A stretch of DNA of 64,000 nt from Roseburia zhanii (lineage in GTDB: Bacteria > Bacillota > Clostridia > Lachnospirales > Lachnospiraceae). A program made the translations under genes and the position numbers. Positions 16,137-25,816 of the stretch are shown one piece after another; the first letter of the stretch is position 1, and each line of letters opens with the position of its first letter. The DNA lies in the NCBI RefSeq assembly GCF_014287635.1, contig NZ_JACOPH010000003.1, positions 1-64,000 on the forward strand, read 5' to 3'. The notes below the pieces were generated by a model. The model had not been told where the DNA came from, did no database searches, and saw only the letters and a program-made list of their open reading frames with translations.

Positions 16137-18017
16137 ATGGTATTGGAGAAGATAAAGCAGGAAAATGACATTAAGAAACTAAGCAAAGCAGAACTGCCGG
16201 TATTAGCAGATGAGATCCGGGATTTCCTGATCCGGAAAATATCAGTTTCAGGAGGACATCTTGCATCGAATCTGGGTGTTGTGGAACTGACAATGGCATT
16301 ACACTTAGCATTTGACCTGCCAAAGGACAAAATTGTATGGGATGTGGGACATCAGGCTTATACACATAAGATCTTAACAGGACGTAAAGCCGGATTTGAT
16401 GAACTGCGTCAGTATGGGGGAATGAGCGGATTCCCAAAGAGAAAAGAAAGTGACTGTGACTGCTTTGATACAGGACACAGTTCTACATCAATTTCAGTAG
16501 GACTTGGCTATGCATTAGCACGGCAGATCAAAGGAGAAGATTACAAAGTGGTATCGGTGATCGGTGACGGTGCATTGACAGGTGGAATGGCATATGAAGC
16601 TTTGAATAATGCTTCTAGGATACGTTCTAATTTTATTATCGTATTAAATGATAACAAAATGTCAATATCTGAGAATGTCGGCGGTCTTTCGAAGCATTTA
16701 AGCAATCTTAGGACAGCAGAGTCTTATCAGGAGATCAAGACGGGAGTGGCAAATTCTCTGAGCCGGATACCGATCTATGGAGAGAATATCGTAGAACGAA
16801 TCAGACGGACCAAAAGTGGTATCAAACAGCTTTTTGTTCCGGGTATGCTTTTTGAAAATATGGGGATCCTGTATTTAGGACCTGTAGACGGACATGATAC
16901 AGCCGCCATAGTCAAAGTATTAAAAGAAGCGTCCCGTCTGCAGGGACCGGTACTTGTACATGTGATCACAAAAAAAGGGAAAGGCTATCTTCCGGCAGAA
17001 CGGCATCCGGCGAGATTTCATGGAACAGAACCGTTTGACATTGATACCGGACTTCCGGTTAAGAACCGTTTAAAAGCCAATTATACCGACATTTTTTCAA
17101 CGGTCATGCGTAAATTAGGCGACAGGGACGAAAAGGTCATTGCGATCACTGCTGCAATGACAGATGGAACCGGACTGAAACGTTTTCACAATATGTTCCC
17201 GGATCGTTTTTTTGATGTCGGGATCGCAGAAGAACACGCAGTTACATTTGCAGCAGCATTAGCGGCTGCAGGTTTAAAACCGGTTGTTGCAGTTTATTCT
17301 TCTTTTTTACAGCGGGCATATGACCAGATCTTGCATGATGTCTGTATACAGAATCTTCCGGTTGTCTTTGCCATTGACAGGGCAGGGTTAGTAGGAAGTG
17401 ATGGGGAAACCCATCAGGGGATCTTTGATTTGTCTTATTTGTCAAGTATTCCGAACATGACGATCATGGCACCGAAGAATAAATGGGAACTTTCCGATAT
17501 GGTCAAGTTTGCAGTTGACTTTCCGACACCGGTGGCAATCCGTTATCCAAGAGGTGAAGCATATGACGGATTAAAGGAATTCCGTGCACCGGTTGAATTT
17601 GGAAAAAGTGAAATGCTCTATGAGGAGAGTAGCATTGCATTAGTGGCACTCGGCAGCATGGTAAAAACAGCCGAAGAAGTCAGAGATGAACTGAAACAAA
17701 AAGGATATGCAGTTACGCTTGTGAATATGCGTTTTGCAAAGCCGTTAGATACAGAAATGTTAGAAAAATTAGCAGATACACATAAGCTTGTCGTCACATT
17801 AGAAGAAAATGTGATAAGTGGTGGATTTGGAGAGCATGTGACAGAATTTTACAGCCAGAAGCAGTCAGAGGTACAGTTGATCAATATTGCGATCGGGGAT
17901 ACTTATGTGGAACATGGAAATGTTGAAATTTTACGCAGGGAAACAGGCATCGATAAAGAATCTATCATAGAGAGGATTTTTAACGAATATATCAATATAG
18001 GACAGGTAGATAAATGA
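16137..18017 (+). CDS. dxs: 1-Deoxy-D-xylulose-5-phosphate synthase
   Basis: This 626-aa thiamine-diphosphate enzyme makes DXP from pyruvate and glyceraldehyde 3-phosphate, the first step of the MEP isoprenoid pathway. Visible motifs are HLASNLGVVELT, WDVGHQAYTHKILTGR, the ThDP-binding GDGALTGGMAYEALNN, FFDVGIAEEHAVTFAA and AGLVGSDGETHQGIFDLSYL. The ATG at 16137 is chosen over a GTG at 16128 because GAGGTG forms its ribosome site six bases upstream. The gene overlaps tlyA by four bases. Confidence 0.96.
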   Translation: MVLEKIKQENDIKKLSKAELPVLADEIRDFLIRKISVSGGHLASNLGVVELTMALHLAFDLPKDKIVWDVGHQAYTHKILTGRKAGFDELRQYGGMSGFPKRKESDCDCFDTGHSSTSISVGLGYALARQIKGEDYKVVSVIGDGALTGGMAYEALNNASRIRSNFIIVLNDNKMSISENVGGLSKHLSNLRTAESYQEIKTGVANSLSRIPIYGENIVERIRRTKSGIKQLFVPGMLFENMGILYLGPVDGHDTAAIVKVLKEASRLQGPVLVHVITKKGKGYLPAERHPARFHGTEPFDIDTGLPVKNRLKANYTDIFSTVMRKLGDRDEKVIAITAAMTDGTGLKRFHNMFPDRFFDVGIAEEHAVTFAAALAAAGLKPVVAVYSSFLQRAYDQILHDVCIQNLPVVFAIDRAGLVGSDGETHQGIFDLSYLSSIPNMTIMAPKNKWELSDMVKFAVDFPTPVAIRYPRGEAYDGLKEFRAPVEFGKSEMLYEESSIALVALGSMVKTAEEVRDELKQKGYAVTLVNMRFAKPLDTEMLEKLADTHKLVVTLEENVISGGFGEHVTEFYSQKQSEVQLINIAIGDTYVEHGNVEILRRETGIDKESIIERIFNEYINIGQVDK

Positions 18018-18817
18018 AAGAACGTTTAGATGTATTATTGGTAAAACAGGGACTTGCACCTTCCAGAGAAAAGGCAAAGACCATGATCATGGAGGGAAAT
18101 GTATTTGTAGACAATAACCGTGAAGACAAAGCCGGCAGTATGTTTAAGGAAGATGCAAAGATCGAGATCCATGGAAATACCTTAAAATATGTCAGCAGAG
18201 GCGGTTTGAAATTAGAAAAAGCAATGACACATTTTGGAATCACCTTAGAGCAGAAGATCTGTATGGATATCGGTGCATCTACAGGTGGTTTTACGGATTG
18301 TATGCTGCAAAATGGTGCGAAAAAAGTCTATGCAGTCGATGTCGGCTATGGGCAGTTCGCATGGAAATTAAGACAGGATGAGCGTGTTGTCTGTATGGAA
18401 AAGACAAATATCCGTTATGTGACACCTGAGGATATTGCAGATGCATTGGATTTTGCTTCTGTAGATGTGTCATTTATCTCATTGACAAAAGTATTAGAGC
18501 CGGCAAAGGCACTTTTGACAGATGGCGGTGAAATGGTCTGTCTGATCAAACCGCAGTTTGAGGCAGGCAGGGAAAAAGTAGGAAAAAAAGGCGTCGTCAG
18601 GGATAAAGCTGTCCATAAAGAAGTGATCGAAAAGGTCATTGACTATGCAGGAAGTTTAGGTTTTTCCATTTTAAATCTGGAATATTCACCAATCAAAGGT
18701 CCGGAGGGAAATATTGAATATTTAGTATATATCAAAAAGAATGGGGAAGGAAATATGGAAGAAGCTGTAGATATTGATGAAGTGGTAAATGCAGCACATT
18801 CCACATTAGACAAATAG
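18014..18817 (+). CDS. tlyA: TlyA-family rRNA (cytidine-2'-O)-methyltransferase
   Basis: This 267-aa protein has an N-terminal S4 RNA-binding domain (1-62, MKERLDVLLVKQGLAPSREKA) and an FtsJ-like SAM-dependent methyltransferase domain with DIGASTGGFTDCMLQNGA (SAM loop), VYAVDVGYGQ, SVDVSFISL and LIKPQFEAGR. TlyA enzymes 2'-O-methylate 16S and/or 23S rRNA; the old name hemolysin A is not a safe function. Its position between dxs and nadK is conserved in many Firmicutes. Confidence 0.92.
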   Translation: MKERLDVLLVKQGLAPSREKAKTMIMEGNVFVDNNREDKAGSMFKEDAKIEIHGNTLKYVSRGGLKLEKAMTHFGITLEQKICMDIGASTGGFTDCMLQNGAKKVYAVDVGYGQFAWKLRQDERVVCMEKTNIRYVTPEDIADALDFASVDVSFISLTKVLEPAKALLTDGGEMVCLIKPQFEAGREKVGKKGVVRDKAVHKEVIEKVIDYAGSLGFSILNLEYSPIKGPEGNIEYLVYIKKNGEGNMEEAVDIDEVVNAAHSTLDK

Positions 18818-18819
18818 AC

Positions 18820-19650
18820 ATGAAGAATTTCTGTATTATCACAAATCCCTATAAGGATAAGGAATATGCACTTACGAATAAAATGAAATCCTACATAGAA
18901 CTGAAAGGTGGAAGCTGTCAGGTGATCACTGAAAAAAATGAGATCCCATCTTCGGTCGAAGTGATCTTTGTGCTTGGCGGTGATGGAACATTGATCCGTG
19001 CCGCAGGTGTTGCTTCAGAAAAAGATATACCGTTGCTCGGTGTGAACTTAGGGCATTTAGGATATCTTTGTGAATTAGAAGAACACAATGTATGTGCTGC
19101 GATCGAGGAGATCATGAATGGACATTATATGATCGAAGAACGTATGATGTTAAGTGGGAGTCCGGTCATTCAGACAGAAGGAGAAAAACTTTCCCAGAAA
19201 GCATTGAATGATATTGTGATCTGTAGAAAAGGGGCATTGCAGCTTGTAGAACTGACTGTATCAGTCAATGGAGAGTACCTTAGCACATATCGTGCAGATG
19301 GCATCATCGTAGCGACACCGACAGGTTCTACCGGTTACAGTATGTCGGCAGGCGGGCCGATCGTTGATCCAAAGGCGCGCATGATACTGATCACACCGAT
19401 CAATGCCCATAACCTGAATGCAAAAAGCATTGTGATCGGGGCAGAAGATGAAGTTACGATAGAACTTAGAAGCCGTCAGCCACAAAAGGCTGAATGTGTG
19501 GATGTGAATATTGATGGAGAATCAGCCGCAGAATTATCTGTGGGTGATTCGATCACGATACGTGCTGCAAAACAGCGGACAAAGATCATGAAATTAAGCA
19601 AGATCAGTTTTTTGGAAATTTTAAGAAAGAAAATGCAGATTTATTCCTAA
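18820..19650 (+). CDS. nadK: NAD kinase
   Basis: This 276-aa enzyme phosphorylates NAD to NADP. The nucleotide-binding GGDGTLIRAA motif is followed by GVNLGHLGYLCE, then the catalytic and NAD-binding segments LNDIVICRKG, YRADGIIVATPTGSTGYSMSAGGP (given here in part: ADGIIVATPTGSTGYS) and the HNLNAKSIVI region. It starts two bases after the tlyA stop with no clear ribosome site of its own, suggesting coupling to tlyA translation. Confidence 0.95.
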   Translation: MKNFCIITNPYKDKEYALTNKMKSYIELKGGSCQVITEKNEIPSSVEVIFVLGGDGTLIRAAGVASEKDIPLLGVNLGHLGYLCELEEHNVCAAIEEIMNGHYMIEERMMLSGSPVIQTEGEKLSQKALNDIVICRKGALQLVELTVSVNGEYLSTYRADGIIVATPTGSTGYSMSAGGPIVDPKARMILITPINAHNLNAKSIVIGAEDEVTIELRSRQPQKAECVDVNIDGESAAELSVGDSITIRAAKQRTKIMKLSKISFLEILRKKMQIYS

Positions 19651-19691
19651 GGATTCTTAGTACGGAATATGGAAAGAAGCGAGGTCATCAG

Positions 19692-20156
19692 ATGAAATCA
19701 AAACGACAGGTGAAAATCTTAGAGCTAATTCGGAAAAATGACATTGAAACGCAGGAAGAACTTTCAGATTATTTAGAAAAAGAAGGGTATCAGGTTACAC
19801 AGGCAACTGTTTCAAGAGATATCAGGGAACTGAAACTGACAAAGGTAGCTATGAATAATGGCAGGCAGAAGTATGTGGCATTATCAGAAAATACCGAAGG
19901 AATGTCAGAAAAGTATATCCGTATTTTTCGGGATGGATTTGTATCCATGGATATGGCACAGAACATTCTGGTCATTAAGACAGTATCTGGTATGGCAATG
20001 GCAGTCGCAGCGGCACTAGATGCAATGGACTGTAATGAGATCGTTGGCAGTATTGCAGGTGATGATACGATCATGTGTGCGGTCCGCACCGTAGATGATA
20101 CAGTTGCTTTGATGAAACGTCTGCGGAAGATCATTTCAGAAACTCAGAAATCATAA
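19692..20156 (+). CDS. argR: Arginine repressor ArgR/AhrC
   Basis: This 154-aa regulator has an N-terminal winged helix (KSKRQVKILELIRKNDIETQ, with TQATVSRDIRELKLTKV as recognition region) and a C-terminal hexamerisation and arginine-binding domain (IAGDDTIMCAVR). It represses arginine biosynthesis and may activate catabolism when arginine is high. A GAGG site precedes the ATG. Its location before recN is the classic Firmicute arrangement; no arginine genes are nearby. Confidence 0.95.
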   Translation: MKSKRQVKILELIRKNDIETQEELSDYLEKEGYQVTQATVSRDIRELKLTKVAMNNGRQKYVALSENTEGMSEKYIRIFRDGFVSMDMAQNILVIKTVSGMAMAVAAALDAMDCNEIVGSIAGDDTIMCAVRTVDDTVALMKRLRKIISETQKS

Positions 20157-20187
20157 GTTCTACAGGTAGAGAGTAGAAGGAGATCAT

Positions 20188-21882
20188 ATGTTACAGAGTT
20201 TACACGTAAAGAATCTTGCCCTGATCGATGAAGCAGAGGTAGACTTAACTTCCGGCTTAAATATTATGACCGGAGAAACAGGTGCAGGAAAATCAATTAT
20301 CATTGGTTCGATCAATATTGCATTAGGAGAGAAAGTTCCAAAAGAAATGATCCGCGACAATGCAGATTATGGGCTGGTAGAACTGACCTTTTTTGTAGAA
20401 AGCGAACGGGTGAAAAAAGCGTTGGCAGATTTAGAGATCGAGTTAGAAGACGACTGTCTGATCATCAGCAGAAAGATCATAAATGGCAGAAGTATTTCAA
20501 AGATCAATGCAGAAACCGTTCCGGTGTCAAAAGTCAGACAGGCAGCAGCTCTTTTGATCGATATCCATGGACAGCATGAGCACCAGTCTTTATTAGTGAA
20601 AAAAAATCATATCCATATCTTAGATGAATATGCAAAACAGGATTTAAAAGACGAAAAAGAGCAGCTAAAAGAAGCATATACTGTATATAAAGCCTTGAAA
20701 AAAGAATTAGAAGAAGCTAATACAGATACTTCAGAACGTGAGCGGGAGATTTCTTTTCTTTCCTATGAAGTAGATGAGATCGAAGAAGCACAGCTTATGG
20801 CAGGTGAAGATGAACAGCTAGAGCAGGAATACAAATGGCTTGTCAATGGGCAGAAGATCTTAGAAGCAGCATCCGGTGCATATGAAAAAACAGCAGAAGG
20901 ATTTGAGTCTGCAACAGAACAGATCAGTTATGCATTAAAGAATCTTTCCTCCGTATCTGAATACGATGAACAGTTAGCAGATTTTGAAAGCCAGTTGTCG
21001 GAAATTGATAATCTTTTGAATGATTTTAATCGGGAATTAGCATCCTATTTAGCAGATACAACATTTGATGAACAGACATTTACAGAAGTCGAGAACCGTT
21101 TAAATGTGATCAATCATTTGAAAACAAAATATGGAAGTACGATCGAAGAAATAGTAACTGCCTGCAAAGAAAAAAAAGAGCGCTTAGAAAAGTTAGCTGA
21201 TTATGATACTTATCTTGCTGACTTGAAACAGCGATTTGCAGACAGTGAAAAAAAATTAGAACAGCATTCAGAAAAAGTATCAAAGATCCGTAAGAAGTCA
21301 GCAGAAGAATTGACAGAAGCGATCCGGAAACAACTGATGGATCTGAATTTCTTAGATGTGTCATTTTCCATGCAGTTTCAAAGAACGGATTCATTTACGG
21401 CAAATGGATTTGATGATGCTGAATTTATGATTTCTACAAATCCGGGAGAACCCCAGAAATCTTTAGAGAAGATCGCATCTGGTGGTGAACTTTCGAGGAT
21501 CATGCTTGCGATCAAGAGTGTGTCAGCCGATGCCGATGCAGTCGGAACACTGATCTTTGATGAGATCGATACCGGAATCAGTGGCAGGACGGCGCAGATG
21601 GTATCTGAAAAAATGAATGCATTAGGGAGAAATCATCAGATCATCTGCATCACACATCTTCCACAGATCGCAGCAATGTCAGACAGTCATTATCTGATCG
21701 AAAAATCGGTGTCGAACCAGACAACGATTTCGACGATCAGACCATTAGATCAGGACGAAAGCATAAATGAACTTGCCAGAATGCTTGGTGGTGTAAAGAT
21801 CACAAAAATGGTTTTAGAAAATGCAAGAGAGATGAAAGAATTGGCAGCAAATACAAAAAAATCATTGGGTGAAGAAAAATAA
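20188..21882 (+). CDS. recN: DNA repair protein RecN
   Basis: This 564-aa SMC-like ATPase acts in double-strand break repair. The N-terminal half-domain carries Walker A (MTGETGAGKSIIIGSINIAL) and the IDIHGQHEHQSLL segment. Two long coiled-coil stretches (about 150-360) are interrupted in the middle, and the C-terminal half has the ABC signature (IASGGELSRIMLAIKS), Walker B (LIFDEIDTGISG) and ICITHLPQIAA. It is the last gene before the strong terminator of this operon. Confidence 0.96.
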   Translation: MLQSLHVKNLALIDEAEVDLTSGLNIMTGETGAGKSIIIGSINIALGEKVPKEMIRDNADYGLVELTFFVESERVKKALADLEIELEDDCLIISRKIINGRSISKINAETVPVSKVRQAAALLIDIHGQHEHQSLLVKKNHIHILDEYAKQDLKDEKEQLKEAYTVYKALKKELEEANTDTSEREREISFLSYEVDEIEEAQLMAGEDEQLEQEYKWLVNGQKILEAASGAYEKTAEGFESATEQISYALKNLSSVSEYDEQLADFESQLSEIDNLLNDFNRELASYLADTTFDEQTFTEVENRLNVINHLKTKYGSTIEEIVTACKEKKERLEKLADYDTYLADLKQRFADSEKKLEQHSEKVSKIRKKSAEELTEAIRKQLMDLNFLDVSFSMQFQRTDSFTANGFDDAEFMISTNPGEPQKSLEKIASGGELSRIMLAIKSVSADADAVGTLIFDEIDTGISGRTAQMVSEKMNALGRNHQIICITHLPQIAAMSDSHYLIEKSVSNQTTISTIRPLDQDESINELARMLGGVKITKMVLENAREMKELAANTKKSLGEEK

Positions 21883-21894
21883 TCCGTACATACT

Positions 21895-21926
21895 AAGAAG
21901 GATACGTTAAGTATCCTTCTTTTTTT
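21895..21926 (+). terminator. Rho-independent terminator after recN
   Basis: Perfect 11-bp stem AAGAAGGATAC/GTATCCTTCTT (21895-21905 with 21911-21921), five-base loop, then TTTTT. It ends the asp23-recN operon 13 bases after the recN stop. Confidence 0.92.
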
Positions 21927-21976
21927 GAGCAGAAGTTTATAGGAATCAGAAAATATATAGGAAAGGGGTCTTTACC

Positions 21977-23203
21977 GTGTTTTGTTATAAATTGCGGATG
22001 CATTTTAGAACATTATTTTTTGTGTTATTTTTCTGCCTGTTGGGTTTTGCAGGTATTACATTATATGATGCAGTACCTGATGAATTATATGTAGTTGCCG
22101 GGGAGGAGGAAAAAATGGATTTTTCCGTTCCGGTCAGTTTTGAAAGGAAAGAGGAAAGTATAGCTGTTTTAAAGAATCAGACAAACAAGGGGAAAGCAAA
22201 CATGGGAGAGAGAGAATATACACTATGCTGTAAATTCTTAAGTCTGATCCCTCTCAAGGAAGTATCTGTACATGTGGTGGAAAGAGAGTCAGTTTTTCCA
22301 TCCGGAATGCCAATCGGAATCTATACAAAAACGATGGGAGTGCTTGTGATAGGAACAGGAAAAGTAACAGCGGCGGATGGAATGACCTATGAACCATCTG
22401 ACCAGCTTGTTTCCAGTGGGGATTATATTATGACTGTTAACGGTGTTGAAATACAGGAGAAAGAAGAACTCATAGAGCAGGTGCAAAAATCCGAAGGGGA
22501 AGATTTAGTCTTAGGGATCATACGTGAAGATGACCTGATCGAATTAAAGGTCAGACCTGTAAAGGCAGAGGATAAAACATATAAATTAGGAATCTGGGTG
22601 AGAGATGATATGGCAGGTGTTGGCACACTTACTTATGTAAAAGATTCAGAATATGGGGCATTAGGGCATCCGGTCAGTGATGCCGATACAGGCAGTATGA
22701 TCTCACTTTCAAATGGACAGATCTATCAGACAGATATTGTCAGTATCGTAAAAGGCGGGGATGGTGTGCCGGGAGAATTGACCGGAGTGATCAATTATAG
22801 TGATCAATATGTATTAGGAAATATCATAGAAAATACCAAGACAGGCATTTATGGAAAAATGGATGAAAAGGTTACGGAAATGGAACAGGAGAGCATGGAG
22901 ACAGGCATGAAGCAGGAAATTGAAAAAGGAGATGCCTGTATTCTTTCTTCCTTAGACGGTACGCTCAAACAATACCAGATCGAAATTGATGAAATCGATT
23001 ACAATAACAAAGAAAAAAACAAAGGAATCTTATTTCATGTCACAGATGAAGAACTGTTAGAAAAGACAGGAGGTATCGTGCAGGGCATGAGTGGAAGTCC
23101 GATCATACAGAATCACCGGGTGATCGGAGCGGTCACACATGTTTTTATTTCAGATGCGACAAAAGGGTATGGGATTTTTATTGAAACGATGCTCGAACAT
23201 TAA
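21977..23203 (+). CDS. spoIVB: SpoIVB peptidase
   Basis: This 408-aa serine protease (family S55) is exported from the forespore and triggers pro-sigma-K processing in sporulating Firmicutes. It has an N-terminal membrane segment (about 9-27), a PDZ domain (about 140-185, SSGDYIMTVNGVEI) and the peptidase domain with the His segment GALGHPVSDADTG and the catalytic Ser segment GMSGSPI followed by GAVTHVF. GTG is the start, nine bases after AAAGGGG. Adjacency to spo0A is conserved in endospore formers. Confidence 0.93.
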   Translation: MFCYKLRMHFRTLFFVLFFCLLGFAGITLYDAVPDELYVVAGEEEKMDFSVPVSFERKEESIAVLKNQTNKGKANMGEREYTLCCKFLSLIPLKEVSVHVVERESVFPSGMPIGIYTKTMGVLVIGTGKVTAADGMTYEPSDQLVSSGDYIMTVNGVEIQEKEELIEQVQKSEGEDLVLGIIREDDLIELKVRPVKAEDKTYKLGIWVRDDMAGVGTLTYVKDSEYGALGHPVSDADTGSMISLSNGQIYQTDIVSIVKGGDGVPGELTGVINYSDQYVLGNIIENTKTGIYGKMDEKVTEMEQESMETGMKQEIEKGDACILSSLDGTLKQYQIEIDEIDYNNKEKNKGILFHVTDEELLEKTGGIVQGMSGSPIIQNHRVIGAVTHVFISDATKGYGIFIETMLEH

Positions 23204-23258
23204 GTGTACGGCATTAAGTGTTAATATATGACCTGTTCTAAAAAACAGTATGACTATT

Positions 23259-23265
23259 TTCGACA
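23259..23265 (-). promoter_or_regulatory. Candidate Spo0A-binding 0A box
   Basis: TTCGACA on the + strand, i.e. TGTCGAA on the minus strand, an exact match to the core 0A box, about 100 bases upstream of the spo0A promoter. Confidence 0.5.
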
Positions 23266-23342
23266 GAATAGAATCAGGAATATCGTATTCTGGCAAAGCT
23301 ATCAGGAAAAAGTGACAAAAAGTGGCTAAGATTGCCCGTAAC

Positions 23343-23349
23343 TGTCGAA
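23343..23349 (+). promoter_or_regulatory. Candidate Spo0A-binding 0A box
   Basis: TGTCGAA, an exact core 0A box, 18 bases upstream of the spo0A -35. The position fits autoregulation by phosphorylated Spo0A. Confidence 0.6.
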
Positions 23350-23367
23350 AAGTGCGAAAATTTATGA

Positions 23368-23396
23368 TTGAATTAGAGTGATAAGATAGATATAAT
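23368..23396 (+). promoter_or_regulatory. Sigma-A promoter of spo0A
   Basis: TTGAAT (23368-23373) and consensus TATAAT (23391-23396), 17-base spacing, 87 bases before the spo0A ATG. Confidence 0.8.
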
Positions 23397-23483
23397 ACAA
23401 ATAGTTTCGATTTTAGCCATGGGATAAAAATGGGGCTTATGGAATATAACCGAACAAAATGTTTTAGGAGGATAAAATTTGGA

Positions 23484-24299
23484 ATGAGTAAATTAAATGT
23501 TGCGATTGCGGACGACAACGAGAGAATGCTGCGGTTATTAGGAGATATTATCCGGAGCGATGAAGAATTAGAAGTAGTCGGTATGGCAAAAGATGGGGAA
23601 GAAGCTTATAAAATGATAAAAGAAAAAGAACCGGATGTCGTTTTATTAGATATTGTCATGCCAAAGTTAGATGGACTAGGAGTCCTAGACCGGATAAAAC
23701 ATGACACAGAAGTCAAAAAATATCCATCTTTTATTATGATCAGTGCGATCGGTAATGAAAAAGTGACAGAAAGTGCATTTATGTCAGGGGCAGATTACTA
23801 TATTATGAAACCATTTGATAATGATATGGTCATCAACCGGATCAAACAGGTAAAAAAACAGTTAGAGCCGCAGAAGATCGAGCAGCGTAAGATCAGTGCT
23901 TTTGAAAAATCAGACAAACAGGAAGAAAAAGCACCTAGAAACTTAGAAACCGATGTCACCAATATCATCCATGAGATCGGTGTACCTGCACATATCAAGG
24001 GATATCAGTATTTGAGAGAAGCGATCATGATGTCTGTAGACGATATAGAGATGCTAAATTCCATTACAAAGATTCTCTATCCTACAATCGCAAAAAAATA
24101 CCAGACAACACCAAGCCGTGTGGAACGTGCGATCCGTCATGCGATCGAAGTTGCATGGAGCAGAGGCAAGATGGACACGATTGATGAATTGTTTGGTTAT
24201 ACGATCAATAATGGCAAAGGAAAGCCTACCAATTCCGAATTTATTGCCCTGATCGCAGATAAGATCCGTTTAGACTATAAACATAATACTGATTTTTAG
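23484..24299 (+). CDS. spo0A: Sporulation master regulator Spo0A
   Basis: This 271-aa response regulator has a receiver domain (acidic pocket ADDNE, phospho-acceptor Asp56 in VVLLDIVMP, Lys in YYIMKPFD) and the Spo0A C-terminal DNA-binding domain (about 155-270) with [12 protein letters not shown] and the recognition-helix segment [20 protein letters not shown]. When phosphorylated it directs entry into sporulation. The ATG at 23484 gives the family-typical start ([13 protein letters not shown]). AGGAGG lies 11 bases upstream, slightly far. An upstream ATG at 23430 has no ribosome site. It is direct evidence that this lineage can form spores. Confidence 0.97.
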   Translation: MSKLNVAIADDNERMLRLLGDIIRSDEELEVVGMAKDGEEAYKMIKEKEPDVVLLDIVMPKLDGLGVLDRIKHDTEVKKYPSFIMISAIGNEKVTESAFMSGADYYIMKPFDNDMVINRIKQVKKQLEPQKIEQRKISAFEKSDKQEEKAPRNLETDVTNIIHEIGVPAHIKGYQYLREAIMMSVDDIEMLNSITKILYPTIAKKYQTTPSRVERAIRHAIEVAWSRGKMDTIDELFGYTINNGKGKPTNSEFIALIADKIRLDYKHNTDF

Positions 24300-24302
24300 T
24301 AC

Positions 24303-24331
24303 TTTTTATTAAAGAGAAAATGGAGTATAAT
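24303..24331 (+). promoter_or_regulatory. Promoter of glgA
   Basis: Consensus TATAAT (24326-24331) with a weak -35 (TTTTTA, 24303-24308). GGGAGG precedes the glgA start at 24368. Confidence 0.55.
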
Positions 24332-24367
24332 AGATCTGCTATATAAGAATATGGGAGGTCTATTTTT

Positions 24368-25816
24368 ATGAAAAAAATACTTTTTGCAGCATCAGAGGCA
24401 GTTCCTTTTATAAAAACAGGCGGGCTTGCAGATGTCGTAGGGTCCCTGCCGAGATATTTTGACCGTGGTCAATATGATGTGAGAGTGATCCTGCCGAAAT
24501 ATGCATGTATGGAGGAGAGATTTAAAAATACACTTCAGTTTGTGACACATTTTTATGTGGATCTTGGCTGGAGAAAACAGTATGCAGGTATTTTGACAGC
24601 AAAAGAAGAAGGTATCCAATATTATTTTGTAGATAATGAATTTTATTTTGCAGGTGAGCATCCTTATGGGGAAATTTATCAGGATGTTGAAAAATTTGCA
24701 TTCTTTTCCAAAGCAGTATTAGATGCAGTAGAAAAAATAGATTTTATGCCGGATGTGATCCATTGTCACGATTGGCAGACCGGACTGATCCCTGTTTACT
24801 TAAAACATGTATACAATACGAATCCGGCTTATACAAAGATACGGACAGTATTTTCTATTCATAATATCCGTTTTCAGGGCAGATGGGTGATTCCTGAAGT
24901 GATGGATATTACAGGATTGCCGGAGAGACTGTTTACATCAGACTGCTTAGAATCCTATCATAAATCTAATTACTTAAAAGGCGGGATCGTCTGCGCAGAT
25001 GCAGTCACAACTGTCAGCAAAAATTATGCAAAAGAGATCATGACACCAGAGGGCGGAGAAGGGCTTGATGGAGTTTTGCGTCGTTACAGCGATAAAGTAT
25101 CCGGTATTTTAAATGGTTTAGATTATGAAGAATTTGATCCGCAGAAAGACCACTACATACCGTATCATTTTGATACAGCAAATGTAGTCAGTGAAAAAGC
25201 CAAAGATAAAGCAAGACTGCAGGAAGTCTATGGGCTGCCGCAAAAGACAGATACCTTTTTATTAGGAATGGTATCGAGAATGTCTTTCCAGAAAGGATTT
25301 GACCTGGTTGCATATATTTTAGATGAATTTTTATCTGTGGCACAGGTACAGATCGTGGTACTTGGAACCGGTGAAACGAAGTATGAAGATATGTTCCGGT
25401 ATTTTGCAAATAAGTATTCAGATAAGATGTCTGTGAAGATCGGATATTCAGAAGATATCGCACATCTTGTCTATGCAGGTGCCGATGCATTTTTAATGCC
25501 GTCACTATTTGAACCATGCGGTTTAAGCCAGCTGATGAGCTTAAGATACGGAACGATCCCGATCGTACGGGAAACCGGCGGTTTAAAAGATACTGTAGAG
25601 CCTTACAATAAATATACACAGGAAGGTGTAGGTTTTTCCTTTGCCAATTATAATGCCCATGAGATGAAAGGCATCATTGATAGCGCAATGGAACTTTATT
25701 ATATGCACAAACCCGAATGGCAGGCACTCATGGTACGTGCCATGCAGGCTGATTTTTCGTGGAACAAGTCTGTGCAGGAATATGCAAAGCTCTACGAAGG
25801 TATCTGTGAATCTTAA
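24368..25816 (+). CDS. glgA: Glycogen synthase (ADP-glucose-dependent, GT5)
   Basis: This 482-aa GT5 enzyme extends alpha-1,4-glucan chains. The N-terminal signature KTGGLADVVGSLPR binds the ADP-glucose phosphate, and the C-terminal Rossmann domain has GMVSRMSFQKGFDL and the acceptor segment PSLFEPCGLSQLMSLRYGT, ending with the ETGGLKDTV loop. Length is typical. It is monocistronic here, under its own promoter. With the GlgX-like enzyme it indicates glycogen storage. Its stop codon overlaps that of the convergent DUF5688 gene by two bases. Confidence 0.96.
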   Translation: MKKILFAASEAVPFIKTGGLADVVGSLPRYFDRGQYDVRVILPKYACMEERFKNTLQFVTHFYVDLGWRKQYAGILTAKEEGIQYYFVDNEFYFAGEHPYGEIYQDVEKFAFFSKAVLDAVEKIDFMPDVIHCHDWQTGLIPVYLKHVYNTNPAYTKIRTVFSIHNIRFQGRWVIPEVMDITGLPERLFTSDCLESYHKSNYLKGGIVCADAVTTVSKNYAKEIMTPEGGEGLDGVLRRYSDKVSGILNGLDYEEFDPQKDHYIPYHFDTANVVSEKAKDKARLQEVYGLPQKTDTFLLGMVSRMSFQKGFDLVAYILDEFLSVAQVQIVVLGTGETKYEDMFRYFANKYSDKMSVKIGYSEDIAHLVYAGADAFLMPSLFEPCGLSQLMSLRYGTIPIVRETGGLKDTVEPYNKYTQEGVGFSFANYNAHEMKGIIDSAMELYYMHKPEWQALMVRAMQADFSWNKSVQEYAKLYEGICES

